DNA of 64,000 bases, from contig NW_027248388.1 in the NCBI RefSeq assembly GCF_041260155.1, forward strand, positions 244,001-308,000, read 5' to 3'. The translations under genes were made by a program, and so were the position numbers. The stretch comes from Ptychodera flava. Taxonomy: Eukaryota; Hemichordata; Enteropneusta; Ptychoderidae. The notes below the pieces were generated by a model. It was not told the DNA's origin. It made no database searches and worked only from the letters and a program-made list of their open reading frames with translations. Shown piece after piece: positions 10,325 to 22,685 of the stretch (position 1 is its first letter; each line of letters starts with the position of its first letter).

Positions 10325-12801
10325 CTGTATGTAAAGAGAGAGGGTACAGGATATGTTTTGAAGAGCATGAAGTCAGGGGCAACATTTAAAGTTATGAATT
10401 GATAAAAAGAAAGATGGACGCAAGTATTCTCTTTGCAGGCGGCTGGGCTGACACAAACGGTCCTCGCATTGAGAAAATTCGGTGACCAATCAGGGCAATA
10501 TCAGGGCAGTCCAGCAGTCATGGCAGTATCAGAGCAGTCAGCAGTCAGGGCAATATGGATCTTTGTTTTAGGTAAAGGGAGATGTGAAAGTTTTGTAAAA
10601 GGAGAAAGAAATCTTCCCTGGTCGATAAAAAAAATTAAGGGCGATTTTTTAGTTTTCCTTCCTTCAAACAAAAATAGGAAGACAGTCACAAATAGTTTCC
10701 CCTCTCTGCATTTTAACGTTGTTCAAATACGTCAGACGAATAGATTTACGAGTAGAAGGCCTCTCTTAACAATATTGCTGTATTGTAAACATCGGCCAGT
10801 GACATACACAGACTTTATCTCGGACCATAGGGGAAGTACATAATTGACAATATATTTAATTATTTCAATTCTTCAAATACTAATTTGACTAGTTAGCTGA
10901 CGTTACGCCTTCTATTCGGACGACATAAACGATCACAAGGCATGTCATCGCAGGTGCATTTTCAAAAGTCAAATTAAAATCACAAAATTATCATTGCAAA
11001 TGTTTGCATGAAGTGGGTGTTTACAATATCGTCCTTGTATGTCGGTGCGGCCTGTGACATACAAGGACTTTAACTCGTGTCATAGGTTAAGCACATGATT
11101 ATGCAGGTGTTGATTTTTCTATTTTTCAAATAGGCCCTATTAAATTTATTTATATGCATACTTCTTTCTTTTAGCACGATATCAGCGATCACAGGGCATG
11201 TTAACAAAAGAGTGGCTTTAAATTGACCAAGTAGGAATCAATATAGTGTTTGTGACCGACGAGAGAACTATTAGCTTGCCGTGCGGAAAGCTGATAAGCT
11301 ACGCACGCGGCAAAATGAGCAATGATTTCTGACAACCAGTGTACAATCTTGTCGTCGGGAAAGTAGGCCACAGCATTCAGCATTTTTTAAAAGTACGATG
11401 GCATAACGATCGATGTATAGAGGAAAAAAGCATATATTGGTTCTTTCTTAAAACGTTTTAAATTTACAAGGCTTTTAACTGCTTGTTGATTAGATGGAAC
11501 AAATTCAGTAGATTTTCGGATGATCGGATTCGAACTCATGACGTACGGCACCAAGTCTCCTATAGCGAACAAATCACTGTCAAAACCACTCGGCCAAATC
11601 CCTAGCCTTAAAAAGTGGTTTTAATAGCCGAGCTAAGTTGTAACATTTATTCAGATTGCGACCCCTCCACACACGCTGTAGAGTACACGAAGCCCTCGCA
11701 CTCACATACTCGCTATCACACATCACACACAAAATTTATCAGACCGATGAATGCATGGCTTTATTCGACGAAAGACAGCCTTGGGGACAATTATGTCCAT
11801 CAGCAGAGCTATCAACCCAGGGTAGAAAAAGTAGTTCATGGGACAAAGTTCAAACATGGAACAAAGTTCAAACTTGAGCTTTTACATGGGCTGCATCTAC
11901 TTTCATGTGTCGACGTCTAACTACTCAAGCGACGTTTTGCAAATGTTTCCAATCGAGTTCCGAGTCTCGATTCCGAATAGAATATGCGTGTCGTAAATTA
12001 TTATGTTATCTTTAATCGATATACTTGGTGATATATTTGGCATTTAAAACATGCCATATGTCATCGTTCTTCCCCCTAGACAGTAAATCACTGCTTAACA
12101 CAAAGGCAGCTTTTATCTCAACGCAAACTGACCAGGCATCGCCTATTGTCGCATAGGCCTTATGATAAATTCGATGAGTTGAATTACTAAAGTTACACGT
12201 AATCGAATTATAGGATAAGATGTGTGTTAACGTTTACAACTTATGAAGTTTTGATTATTGCAAACAATGAATAATAAAAAAATGAGACAAAAATTAAAGT
12301 ATGCTGGACTAATTGTGGACAATATAATGACTCATTCTTTAAGAAAACGTCTACAAAAATTAGTGATGTTTATGCAGTTTGATTTGGGATAAAGTTGTTC
12401 TTGGTTGTCTTTTTCCACAGCAGTATTTGGACATTTGGTACATAAGTTACGCGTGAAAAAGCGTAGTTTTAAATCATGGTATCGCAAAATGTTTCGAGTG
12501 CAAGAAACAACAACAACTGAATTAGGGCCATAGTTTAGATCGACACTTGGCACTCGATAAAAAAGATAATATACAACACAGGACCGTAGCCTTAGCAAAT
12601 TGCCCAGGGAGCAGAACTTAGTAACTGAGATATGAGTTTGATAATTTACATAAATTTACATATTGATAGTGTTGAACAATGGTATCGGAAGGCAATAAGT
12701 TGGATCGTGAAGAGGTACTGGACGTGTTACGCATTTGAAGAGGGGGAGGGGGTCAAACAAAATTGAAATACTTATTAGTGTACTACTGAATTGATACCTA
12801 C
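10325..12801 (-). other. Gene A intron with a diverged tandem duplication
   Basis: No exon is recognised. Two related blocks (about 10769-10960 and 11030-11205) share CCTGTGACATACAAGGACTT-like, CATAGG..AAG.ACAT and CGATCACA.GGCATGT stretches in the same order, at an offset of about 250 bp. Confidence 0.5.
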
Positions 12802-13062
12802 ATTGCACATCGAGGTCGAAGGTGGCGGAGCCATTGCCACTACTGCCGTCCCAAAAAGTGTTGTTCGCCTGGCAAGTGTACGTCCCGTTCTGATCTCTTT
12901 GGACGTTCTGGAGATGGAGAATTTCAGAGTTTCCGACGTCCCAGCCACGATGTATCCATTGAACAGTCGCGTTTGGGTTCGCATCGACACTGCAGGACCT
13001 GTTGTACACGTCGCCTTCGATGACAGAGTTGTTTGAACCCAGTATGCTTACTCCAGGAGGAT
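12802..13062 (-). CDS. Gene A exon: Ig domain 3
   Basis: A phase 1-1 exon of 261 nt. It reads PPGVSILGSNNSVIEGDVY, cysteine in NRSCSVDANPN, tryptophan in VQWIHRGWD, second cysteine in GTYTCQANNTFWDGSSG, and ends FDLDVQC. Acceptor tactacag, donor gtaggtatc. The frame is intact. Confidence 0.87.
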
Positions 13063-13489
13063 CTGTAGTAATGAAATGAGATTCACTAGCAAGACCCTTC
13101 TCTGCTATAAATGTTAACTGTATGCTTTAATATGGTGTCTGTATCGCTTTTTCATCTTTTACTTCTTTTCCAATCGATCAATAAGTAGCTTTCTTAGTGT
13201 GATCTATCGTTAGGATAAGTGCAAACAGTAATATGAGACATAATCAAAAAGACTGAAAAAATTAAAACAATTACAGTTAGCAGCCGTATCTTCTCTGGAA
13301 TATATTATTGACATTCAATACGGCATCAAAGATACTGTATAATATGTAATTACAACGTTCACCACTTTATTGTGTCAAGTTCAGGGTCGCGAACAAACGC
13401 ATTTCCAAACACTTACATTTAAAAGACCTCAATTTCTAGTTGGAATGTTTGCTGTCGTACTCGATGCTTTATCAGATTCTGATTAGTCA

Positions 13490-13632
13490 GAGTTCAACGC
13501 TACAAGTGTTCTCTGTAGCGATCATCTGACGAATGGGTCAACTTATCTTATCTCAAAATGTTTCCGAATGTTTATTCCGAGATAAGTTAAGTTGTAACAC
13601 TCGTCTGTTGATCGCTATATAGGGCACATGTT
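13490..13632. repeat. Hairpin-forming inverted repeat
   Basis: The arm at 13511-13559 (TGTAGCGATCATCTGACGAA, then TCAACTTATC) pairs with 13577-13621 (GATAAGTTAAG, CTCGTCTGTTGATCGCTA). Loop of about 17 bp. It is probably a short MITE. Confidence 0.6.
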
Positions 13633-13753
13633 ACGTGAAACCCTTAGTAACGCCTAAGTCCTGTTTTCTACTTGTTATCAATTTTTACCGTAATTCGCAC
13701 TGCCATACAGGTATTGAGCACTGTTTTACACCGTGAAGATTTCCGAACGTTAT

Positions 13754-13754
13754 A

Positions 13755-13836
<82 letters not shown>
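13754..13836. repeat. (TA)n microsatellite next to a splice donor
   Basis: About 41 TA dinucleotides, ending about 18 bp from the donor of Ig domain 2 of gene A. Confidence 0.97.
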
Positions 13837-13840
<4 letters not shown>

Positions 13841-13854
13841 GTAGTATTACTTAC

Positions 13855-14148
13855 ACTGTACGTTCATGGTAAAATTCTTTCCACAATGAAGTGATTGCAA
13901 CCCATGACAAAAGGATGCATTGAGGGCCTCATAGAAACAGGTAAATACGTCACCGCTTTCACTACGGTTGAATGTTTTCATGAAAATATTGTCTTGTTTC
14001 CTGTTCTGGCGACCTCTTTGGTCATTACGCATCCACACGACCTCCCCTGGGGCGTCATCCGGCAGATCGATTGAACAGTTGAAGATAGCTGTGTCCACGT
14101 TTTCGATGACATCTGTACCCGGTTGGACATCACAGCTTGGTCCTCTAT
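13855..14148 (-). CDS. Gene A exon: Ig domain 2 with extra cysteines
   Basis: A phase 1-1 exon of 294 nt. It reads RGPSCDVQPGTDVIENVDT, cysteine in IFNCSIDLPD, tryptophan in VVWMRNDQ, second cysteine in VFTCFYEALNASFC, then HGLQSLHCG and MNVQC. The cysteines in GPSC and LHC are extra to the canonical pair and recur in gene B domain 2 (GPVC, LTC), so a second disulfide is likely. The frame is intact. Confidence 0.82.
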
Positions 14149-14975
14149 CTGGAATGTTTTGAGAAATATATTTATCATTACTGTTTTGTTAATTTTGTAT
14201 GTGTTTATTTGAATTGTTGATATGTTCCTTTGTCTTTTCCTACTTTGCAGAATACAAATGGACAAATATTTTGCAAAACAGGAAAATACGAGAAATATAC
14301 AGGGCATTTAGGTTGACCGTTTACACTTGCATGTTTATCACACAGGTTTTCTTTCAAAGCACACACAGAATGTGTTAATAAGCCAGATTATTAAATTGGC
14401 GACTAATTTAATGACCGTTTAGAAAAACACGAAACACTCTCTGGACTTAGGAAACACGTATCGCTAATTTGTAAGAAAAATATCACGGATTATTGTCTTG
14501 ACAGAGACAGATCATTAATTGCTAGAACACAGGGTGACAGTTTATGACCCCTTTCAAGTAAACAGAAAGGCGACTGCTGACACAGACATTGACCACCCAT
14601 AAACAAAATAAAAAAATGAACCAAGGACTCAATGAGTCGGCAACTTTAATGTCTGGCTTATCAACACATGCTCCTGTCTGTAATTTAGAAGAAAATGTGT
14701 TATGGACATTCAAGTATGAACCTAAAAGACCTGTTTTGTCTTGCCAATCAATGAATTTATTCCGCAAAGGCTGGTAGTTAGGTATGTAAATATGTGTGTT
14801 TGTTTGCTTGTTTGATCACTGTGTGGTTTGTTTGTTTGTGAGCGTACGCTGGATATTATTGCTACAACTATTATTGCAAAATATGGCACACAAATGTACA
14901 TTAGCCTATAAATATACCTATAAATATTTATGAGATGTGGTAATATGCAAAATTTTCCAAAATAAATACACTGAC

Positions 14976-15284
14976 CTAAAACGAATAAGTTTGCTGTTGT
15001 ATTGAGATTGGTTTGGTTCACCCTGCATTCATATCTGGACTCCATGCTCTTATTAACGACCTGCATGTGGAGGTGAAACTCGCCTCGAACGGGATCCCCG
15101 GTTATGTTGTAACGGGGGTCGTAAGTCTCGTCGCCGAGCGAGATTTGCTGGTAGCGGCCGTCGACTCTCACTGACCACGATATGGTGGCGTTCAGGTCTG
15201 ATACACTGCAGTTAAGTTGTGCTGAACAGCCGGTGTACACCAGCGTGTCGACAGGAATTTCAATGAAGGGTGATTGCGAATGGC
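14976..15284 (-). CDS. Gene A exon: Ig domain 1 (V-like)
   Basis: A phase 1-1 exon of 309 nt. The translation from the signal peptide junction is CHSQSPFIEIPVDTLVYTG, then QLNCSVSDLNATISWSV (first cysteine and tryptophan), GEFHLHMQVVNKSMESRYEC (second cysteine), ending LFVLG. It carries many N-glycosylation sequons (NCS, NAT, NIT, NKS, NQT, NTT). Gene B domain 1 has the same landmarks (LNCS, EYHL, YEC, VLG). Confidence 0.84.
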
Positions 15285-16037
15285 CTGAAAATGAACATAT
15301 TATCAAAGCCCTCTTCCATTTTTAATGACTGAAAATGAGCATTATATCACGATTATTTTGCAGTGAATGTGAAATTGCTGCAGTGTATAAACATGGATCA
15401 CGCATTTGCATCTCAGAGCATTCAATAATTGAGTATAGTGTTTTCTGTTTGCCATTTTTATCCCGAATTTTAAAAGTTTAGTTCCCCCGTCTACATTTCT
15501 TTACGCTCCATCACTTCTCTGTGCAGAAGTGCCGCAATTATTATAGGGTTTGTTTTTTTTTCGACAAAAGGAATACGAAGGCTTTTAACAAATAGTTCGA
15601 CTACCGTGACGACTGCCTCAGTGTCATGACCTCCATTGTGTGTATAAGGAACTTACGAAATACTCATAGAATTCTTAGAGGATACGAACAGTCTCAGACT
15701 CGAAAATGCCAGAGGTCGAAAAATGAAGGGACTACCTTCTCAATTGAGGCCACGTTCCAGTCTTTAGAATGTTCTGGAAGTTTTCCGAGATATAACTGAT
15801 ATTTTCAGACGATTGTCTAATATCGGACACTTCATTGTCGCAACGTTAGCCACTTTAGTCTTCCATGCACAATCAGTCGCTCGCAAAAGCGATGTTCACC
15901 TTACTCGTCAGCGCTGTGTGTGTGGATATGAACAAAAATGGAGAGCCGCGTTCACCCTTAGTTGAAGGCATATAAAATAGTCCCGCACTGAACGCTAGCA
16001 TTAATCGACTTATTGAACAATTTATTGTGGTACTCAC

Positions 16038-16092
16038 AGATCCCCAATGTACATAGACATGCGCACAGCGTGAAATACAATCGTCTCGGCAT
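16038..16092 (-). CDS. Gene A first coding exon: signal peptide
   Basis: The ATG at 16092 starts MPRRLYFTLCACLCTLGI, a short basic start followed by a hydrophobic core typical of a secretory signal peptide. The donor (ctgtgagtacc) leaves one base (phase 1), joining the Ig domain 1 exon as C-H-S-Q. An in-frame acceptor-like sequence lies upstream of the ATG (cttctcag ending at 16178, or cttgtag ending at 16170), so the exon probably begins with a 5' untranslated part at about 16177 or 16169. Confidence 0.82.
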
Positions 16093-16869
16093 TTTGCGGC
16101 GTGTTCAAGTCCAAGCTGTTGTTTTTTTCAGAACCAGAGACTTAGTCTTCGGGGCAACTGCACCGTGTCCTACAAGTCTGAGAAGAGAAAAACAGGGTAA
16201 TGATAGCCTTGTTATCTTATTATCTTCAAATTAGTGACAGATACGATAGGCGGAACTGATCGCCTCTGAAGACAGCTCCACTTAAACTTTGTACCGTGCA
16301 AATATTTATAAATTTTACCATCACCGTACCCTGACTGATTTATAGGGTATAAACATTCCGTCTGTGTAGAGGTAGGGGATTTCAAGCCCCCACTTTATAG
16401 TGAAACAAACTCAAGGGGCGAATTGGTCAAACTTCCCCTTAGTTTCAAATACCAACAATCTTCTCTCTCTCAAAGTTTCAAACTTAGTAAACAAGTTATA
16501 CTTTTACGTGAAATGCAATATTTATACTTTCATTTCACCGTATTACGTGATCCCTTTTAAAAAAATATGCGGAAGTTCGGTTCACTTGTCAGATTAATGT
16601 AGCTGGGTTCACGCCAAAATATGTGCCCCTCTGTAGCAAATTGTGTGTTTTCATACAGATAACGTCAAGTCTGAGTCAGCAATCTGGTGTTTGTCAAAAT
16701 AGAGCGTCTCAAACGGAAAACTCATTCCCCTGATAATTGAGGTAACATCTACGTTACACGATGCTCACCAGCCGCATCCAGCCTTGCAAAAAATGGTTAT
16801 CCGAAAATGCACTATCTTTCGTCAAGTTGTACACAAAACGTCGTCCGTCATAAACCAAAAGTGACTTAC

Positions 16870-16920
16870 CTTAAAGTGCGGGGCAATCAGGAGAGGGCTG
16901 AATAACACTGACTTTTATAA
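16870..16920 (-). promoter_or_regulatory. Probable gene A promoter and 5' non-coding exon
   Basis: On the minus strand a TATAAAAG box lies at 16919-16912. About 40 bp downstream is a strong splice donor (ttaag then gtaagtc, exon end 16870), which could join the acceptor at about 16177. This suggests a very short non-coding first exon starting near 16887. No transcript evidence is available, so the start site is inferred from TATA spacing. Confidence 0.5.
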
Positions 16921-17857
16921 CTTCTTCCAGGGTGACTGACGTCTCAGGTGACATGTAAATTACCGTAGACGTAATAGTCGGTCAAAGGTGACACGGCAAC
17001 GCAGAGTCGTGTTTAACGCCAGTCGTGCACTGCACTATCGCGGCTGAACACGTACACAAGACCTATGAGTGTGTTCAATTAGGGGTCGTCACGAATGAAG
17101 ACGTGAATACAAACGTCAGAATATTAGCTTGTTATATATTCTCTAAAAAAATTTACATACACAGCATCTCTATACATTCGATGTTGTATCGAATAAAAGT
17201 AAATGTTGTAATTCAAATAAGGGCCCCGGGGAACTAAATTATGCACTGAACACCTTTGAACATTCGGCGTTGATTGTTGCGAACATCGGGCTGTGCGGAA
17301 GTTAACGCTTGAATAATCATCATTGGCACCCGCATGTGGATCTTTGCGCTCAATTCGTGACCTCTATCTAAGCACCTACCGATACTCAGGACTGAAAGGT
17401 CATTGTGAATTGATTGAGAAGTAATACTGAAGTAACTACACGGCAATAAAGAACTTTAAGCCAATACTTACTACATAAGAGGCTCGGTGTAATTAAATGC
17501 CATCATAAACGTAGGTTGCATAATAGGCATAAGAAAATGTAAAGATCTCTTAATTGTCAGAAAAAGCTGGCAACCGAGTAAATGGCACGCTGTTCAAGAT
17601 ACACTCACTTCCGCAAAACAAAACAGAAAAAAAAAACTACAAGGCAGAAGTTCATCGTATATCACAGGTATTTGGAGGTTTGTTTTCTGATAGTGTTCGT
17701 TTTAAGTAGGAGAGTTTCAGTAATCAAAATTCAAAACTGTAAAATGTGTGCAAAATTTAGTAGAGGAACGATGGACAAATGTTTAATTGCTGACTTCTGC
17801 GCTTGCTCAGATGCTGTATATGCTGAACTCTTCACAAAATTCCACAATGTCCTACCA

Positions 17858-17861
<4 letters not shown>

Positions 17862-17890
<29 letters not shown>
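17862..17890. repeat. (CAA)n microsatellite
   Basis: About 10 CAA trinucleotides followed by CAAA repeats. Confidence 0.95.
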
Positions 17891-18173
17891 ACAAACAAAC
17901 CTTAAGAAAGAGGTGCTGCAAATACCCCCGAAACTCCCTGAAAGCAACTTTAGGAATCATCTTTTTGAAGTTCAAGATTTGTGGAATTCATAAAGCCACG
18001 GCCGCTTCACAAACACGACTGACCTATGTAGACGACAAGAAATGTCATCTCAACTGTCACAGTGAATAAACAAAGCAAACAAAGAAATATTGAGGAAGAT
18101 TGAAGTATAGGATTGGAGGGCGACCTCCAAAGAATTACCGAGAATGGCATTGAGGGATTTAGGGTTGTACGCA

Positions 18174-18350
18174 ATCTGACTAAAATCCGATATTGTAATG
18201 GGCCGATCTTTTTTTCGCTACTATCGTATTACTGTATTTGTTATCTGCAGTCCTCCGCTTAAGATATAGCGAGGGGAGGACGCAGAAAAAGATCTTAATT
18301 CGATAGCGTAAAAAAGACCGACTCATCTTAACATCGGATTTTAATCAGAT
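18174..18350. mobile_element. MITE with about 55-bp inverted ends
   Basis: The left end ATCTGACTAAAATCCGAT and later GGCCGATCTTTTTTTCGCTA are matched inverted by TAGCGTAAAAAAGACCGAC and ATCGGATTTTAATCAGAT at the right end. Total size is about 177 bp; it is non-coding. Confidence 0.72.
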
Positions 18351-19088
18351 CGGGGCTATACGGAAAGTGCAACCACAATTAGTGTCCAAATAAGGTATGC
18401 ATAGCTCACGGTTCGCTCTTCGCAAACCTGGAACAAACGCGCTGTTCAAAGATTTGAACGTACTAGATTCAATACGATATGTCGATATAAGACAGATAAT
18501 GACACAAGCAACGAGTGACTTGTCAAGCCCTAAAGCCCCATATACACTTAATAACAAACACACTTCCAGAATATACGTTGTAAGATTAATTCGACAACCT
18601 ACTATAAAGTACGTATGTTCTTTTCTGTAGTGTAATCTCAAGGTTTTTGGTACATATTCCATGATAGCTATTCTGTTTGCAGTGCACAGTACCTTGCTTT
18701 ACTCTCGGAATCTGAATACCTGTTGTACAACTAACAGCTCGACCTTTAACAATTGTGTATGGATTCCACAAGGCTGTAGTTGTAAACTGAATTTTAGTCT
18801 AGACTAGAGTTCCCCTTGCCAGTAATTGAGTTACATTTTATGGGCAATGCGTAGTGTGTTCATTTAATCCATCTCTAGACTGGGAAAAGGAAGATTTTCG
18901 TTATCTCAGGAACAACAATATGAATGTCACCAAATGTTACATCTTTCGGCCCTTTGCTCCTCACTTGTTACCAGGTCAATGGGGAAATGAGCGTTGCTTA
19001 TTTACAAAGTGGCTATCCAAATTATTGTAAACGGCATAATGATATCTATGACAGGTAAAGAAAACAATATTATAGTTTTGTTTCGTAC

Positions 19089-19414
19089 TTAAGGTGGTAT
19101 GTGCCTCGAAATTGAAAGACTTAAACTTTTGCTCAAACTTTGAACGATTCTCTTAATAAATCAATAATAAAAATCGGAGGGTCACCGTGTAAATTCTTCC
19201 TGAAGAAAAAAATTGCTCAAGATTGAACGACATTTTAATTCAAAATTGTCTATATGTGTTAACTCTAGGGAGAAAAATGACTTTTGAGAAACTGAATTGG
19301 TTAAATTTTCTCTTACACAAGAGAATTAAATTGAGCACCCACAATTTATAGATCAGAAACGAATTGTAAAAGTTTGAGAGTCCGAATATCTGTCTCCGAG
19401 GCGTGTTCTATCCT
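19089..19414 (+). repeat. Dispersed repeat, copy 1 (AAGGTGG..GCCTCGAAA family)
   Basis: It starts AAGGTGGTATGTGCCTCGAA and ends CTGTCTCCGAGGCGTGTTC. The same order of blocks (CTCGAAA.TGAAA.ACTT, CTCAAACTTT, GGGTCACCGTG, TACTCAAGATT, CCGAATATCTGTC.CCGAGG) recurs at 54254-54605 and, more diverged, at 28226-28540 and 26998-27190. The weakly inverted ends (GCCTCG against CGAGGC) suggest a MITE. Confidence 0.7.
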
Positions 19415-20276
19415 AATCTAATCGCTGAGATACAGGGGTATGTCTGTTAACAGCGAGATTTGTTAAGAGCTACTGCATTTACAGCCAGATGACATGATAG
19501 TTGTTGTCTCAGAGATAATTGTTAAACAATTTTCCGCGTTATAATTGATCTTCAATTTTTATTTCATTTTTTGTTCCGCTTTAGACATAGCCACGAGCCA
19601 GCTTGTTGAATAGTATAAGGGGAACAGACTGAAGTTTTCCAGTCAACTGATTCATCATTTGAAAGGGAGAAAAAGAGAACTGAGGACTGAAACAAAGACA
19701 CTCGTTATTTCCCTTCGAGTTTGCACATCGATGCCAAAAGTGCCTACTGTAGAAAGTAAAGCTGTTATTTTTGCACGAAAGTAGAGCTATTATTTTAGCG
19801 CAAATACTGATGAAGGCCGTGTGATAGGGGAAGGCAGCAAAGACAGACATACAGAGAACCTGACGTCCACTCTCAGTGTTTTACTACTAATTAGATTGGA
19901 TATTTTGCATGGAGATGGTCACGATGACATGGCTTCATATTACTTTTTAAGTAAAATCTTAGCGACACGTTGCAGTCATTTTGTTCAGGGAAGATATTCC
20001 GTCTTCTCCCGTAAGGATGCCCTTGACACACCGATTACAATTTGAATTTTTACCACTTACGACTAAATTTAACATCGGACTAATTGTCAGCCGTAAGGTC
20101 AGACTTTACATTCAAGTAGGCTGTACTGCCGAATTGAACAAGAGGACATCGAACACGATTTTGCCGGTTTGCCCATCAAGAACGAACACATTGGATATTT
20201 ACGAATACTTAAAACTAAAAATGGAACTATAAAGTTACTGCGTATGAATCAGTCGCTTTCACGATTGATATTCCTA

Positions 20277-21672
20277 TGCGCCAGTGGCTAACTGACTACG
20301 CATGCGCTGGTTCAATATACTATAATACGAGTAACAAGAAGTGTACCCGACTAAATTCATGAGCGCCGCCGTGATGTTCTGCTAGTGCTTGTAAAGACAC
20401 AAATACGGAACATGCGAAGTATTATTTCTGAAAACTCCATTAATAAAAAAGAACCATATCGATTAAGTAGTATTATTCCACACCTCTTACAAAATAAATA
20501 AAAATGTCGTTACCATCACGCCTAAAACATTGAAAAAAGAGAAAAATATGGTGAATATGAGCGAGGGACACACGCCAAGAAAGCTCGCATTGAAGTTGAA
20601 GAAGATCGAAGTTCACACTTAGAAGAGCGCCCTTTGTGTCAATAACTAGATGCAAAATTACCTAGATTACTCAGTTTTTAGACGGAACGCTGACTTTCAG
20701 CTTAGGGGTACAGTTGCTATTGCAATGATAGTGATGTCACAATACGTTCCTTATTTATTAAAGACAACGGGGGTTGTTATCATGGCTAAAATTGCCAATT
20801 TATGTCCAACTTCTTGACAGATTAAACAGAAAATCATACCTACCCGGGTCTGACACAGCATATACTTCCTTCAGAAGGTAAACTGAGTGTTTGAATTTAT
20901 TGTTTATGCAATGCGTAGTGATCATTCTGTATACAGCAAGTATAACAATTAATTTTATTGTACTCCTTCTAAATTAATATTATAGGGCTCAGCCCTTGGT
21001 GTCGCGCCATGGCGCCAGGGGTTAAGATTGGCAATGTTATTTGTATTGATTCATGATAAACTGTAATTGTTACTTCATAAACGTTTATATGACAACTATG
21101 CCCAGTTTCCCTCTGATGAAAGCAGTTCACGTACTTACACGACGTCAAACCCTGCAGCAGCAGCAGGGCAGGTATAGATTTTCTGTAGCGTGTAAAAATT
21201 TTGATTGATAACAGTCTATTGCGTTAAACAAGGGACGTATTATGCAATAATTATCATTGCAATGGTAACCGCACTGCCCACCTTTCACTTGCAAGCTGAA
21301 AACTATAGCGTTCCCTCTAAAAACTTGCAATTTTTGAATCTAATTATCGACACAGGGGGCGCTCTTCTATAATTCAATCCCAGCATTCTTTGCGTATGCC
21401 CCCGTTCATAAGCACGACAGTTTTCTCCGTTTATCTATATCAACGATACTTTGTATCAGCGACAAGGTGTATAATAACATTTACTGGCTAATAAAAGAGG
21501 TATATTTTATAAAAGGCATGTTATATCATAGTAATTTGTTTCGTATTTGTTTATTTACGAGTACTCAAAAAAAAACATGGCGGCGCCCATGAAAGAAGGG
21601 TACACTTCCGGTTACTCGCATAGTATATTATGAATAAGCGCATGCGTAGTCAGTAAGCCGCTGGCGCGACTA
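20277..21672. repeat. Large foldback: inverted repeat with about 400-500 bp arms
   Basis: The left arm 20277-20395 (CTGACTACGCATGCGCTGG, GAAGTGTACCC, GAGCGCCGCC) pairs with 21575-21672. The stretch 20620-20660 (AGAGCGCCCTTTGTGTCAAT) pairs with 21330-21370. The stretch 20705-20770 (GCTATTGCAATGATA, AATACGTTCC) pairs with 21210-21290. All pairs share a centre near 20985, so this is one long imperfect palindrome. The middle 20800-21190 is unpaired. No coding capacity is seen. Confidence 0.7.
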
Positions 21673-21790
21673 CTAATCATCAATTATTACTATGATGAAC
21701 CGTGTAAGCATCAACTGTGCATCTTCAGGAAATAAAGTTTTTAATTTTAACCTCTGGCGCGACAAAGGTTGCGCCCTATAAGATATTAGC
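20982..21790. mobile_element. Segment with TATAGGGC inverted ends overlapping the foldback
   Basis: The left end TATAGGGCTCAGCCCTTGGT then GTCGCGCCA and GGGGTTAA is matched inverted at 21750-21780 (TTAACCTCTGGCGCGAC, TTGCGCCCTATA). Its left end falls at the centre of the foldback, so one element has probably inserted in or recombined with the other. Confidence 0.5.
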
Positions 21791-22609
21791 AATGATATTG
21801 CAAAGCACAGAGCAATGCAGGCAAAAAACTCACCCCAGTTATGCTTCAAAAGCTGAGGCGCAATTATAACATTTTAATACAACAACATCTAGCAGGTTTG
21901 TATATACAGTGACGTTTTGGTATACGACACTTCGGCCACACCAGCAGCCCCTCTTATGCTTTCTTTTTTCAACACTCGGGTCGAAGTTTTCGAAAATAAC
22001 CTCAACTTTCATAAAAAAAAAGAACTGAAATGTTTGCCCCCGGTTCGCGATACAATCGGTTCCTTTCCTTTTGCGTTCCAATTTTTACAAAAAATAAAAT
22101 AATTGAAAAGTTAACCTTAATACGTGACTTGATCTTTGAACTGAAAAGTATGATTTACATCCATAAATTTCACCGTGGGATAACAAACAAACACGATTCA
22201 TACTAAGCTCGTTCCACATGCCAAGCGAAGACATCAACTAAGTTGCACAATCCTCGCAAATGACCTTTTCAATTTTGATTGATTTTCTTTTGCTCACCTA
22301 ATATCGGCGACAAGTACGTGACAGGCGAGGGTGCTGACGAAATTTGCATTTGAAAACTAAAAGGAGCTAGATCTACGAGCAGTCATGCAGAATATTCGCT
22401 CTCGCTTGCTTACCTCTGTTTTCGCGCAGACCCAGGTCAACGTGGGGACAAAACTCAAGCCAAGCATGAACTTCATTTTTGCCCTTCGATGATTGCGTTG
22501 TCCTGTATTTTACGACGCTAGCTGTTTTGTAGAGTCGTTAAGGGTGTCACTCGCCACAGGTGCAGAAATAACCAAAGTGACAGACGAGTAAGAAACCCTG
22601 AAACATAAG

Positions 22610-22685
22610 ATGCCATTCACTGAATCGAAGTTTTCCTTCGTCGTCTGCGTTCTTTACTGGCTACTACTTTCACAGGCGGAAGTCG
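22610..22685 (+). CDS. Gene B first coding exon: signal peptide
   Basis: The ATG at 22610 gives MPFTESKFSFVVCVLYWLLL followed by SQAEV: a polar start, a hydrophobic core and a small-residue cleavage region, as for a secretory signal peptide. The donor (gtcg then gtaagttc) leaves one base, so the intron is phase 1. The next exon in frame is the Ig exon at 34053, giving an 11.4-kb first intron. No strong TATA box is seen upstream; a TATTTTA stretch lies about 100 bp before the ATG. Confidence 0.78.

Larger units (their letters stand above)
16921..22609. other. Intergenic region between the two divergent Ig genes
   Basis: No convincing gene is seen on either strand. It holds a CAA tract (17862-17890), a 177-bp inverted-repeat element (18174-18350), a dispersed repeat (19089-19414), a 1.4-kb foldback (20277-21672) and an overlapping inverted-end segment (20982-21790). 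Because the genes are transcribed away from each other, regulatory sequence for both should lie here. Confidence 0.6.
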
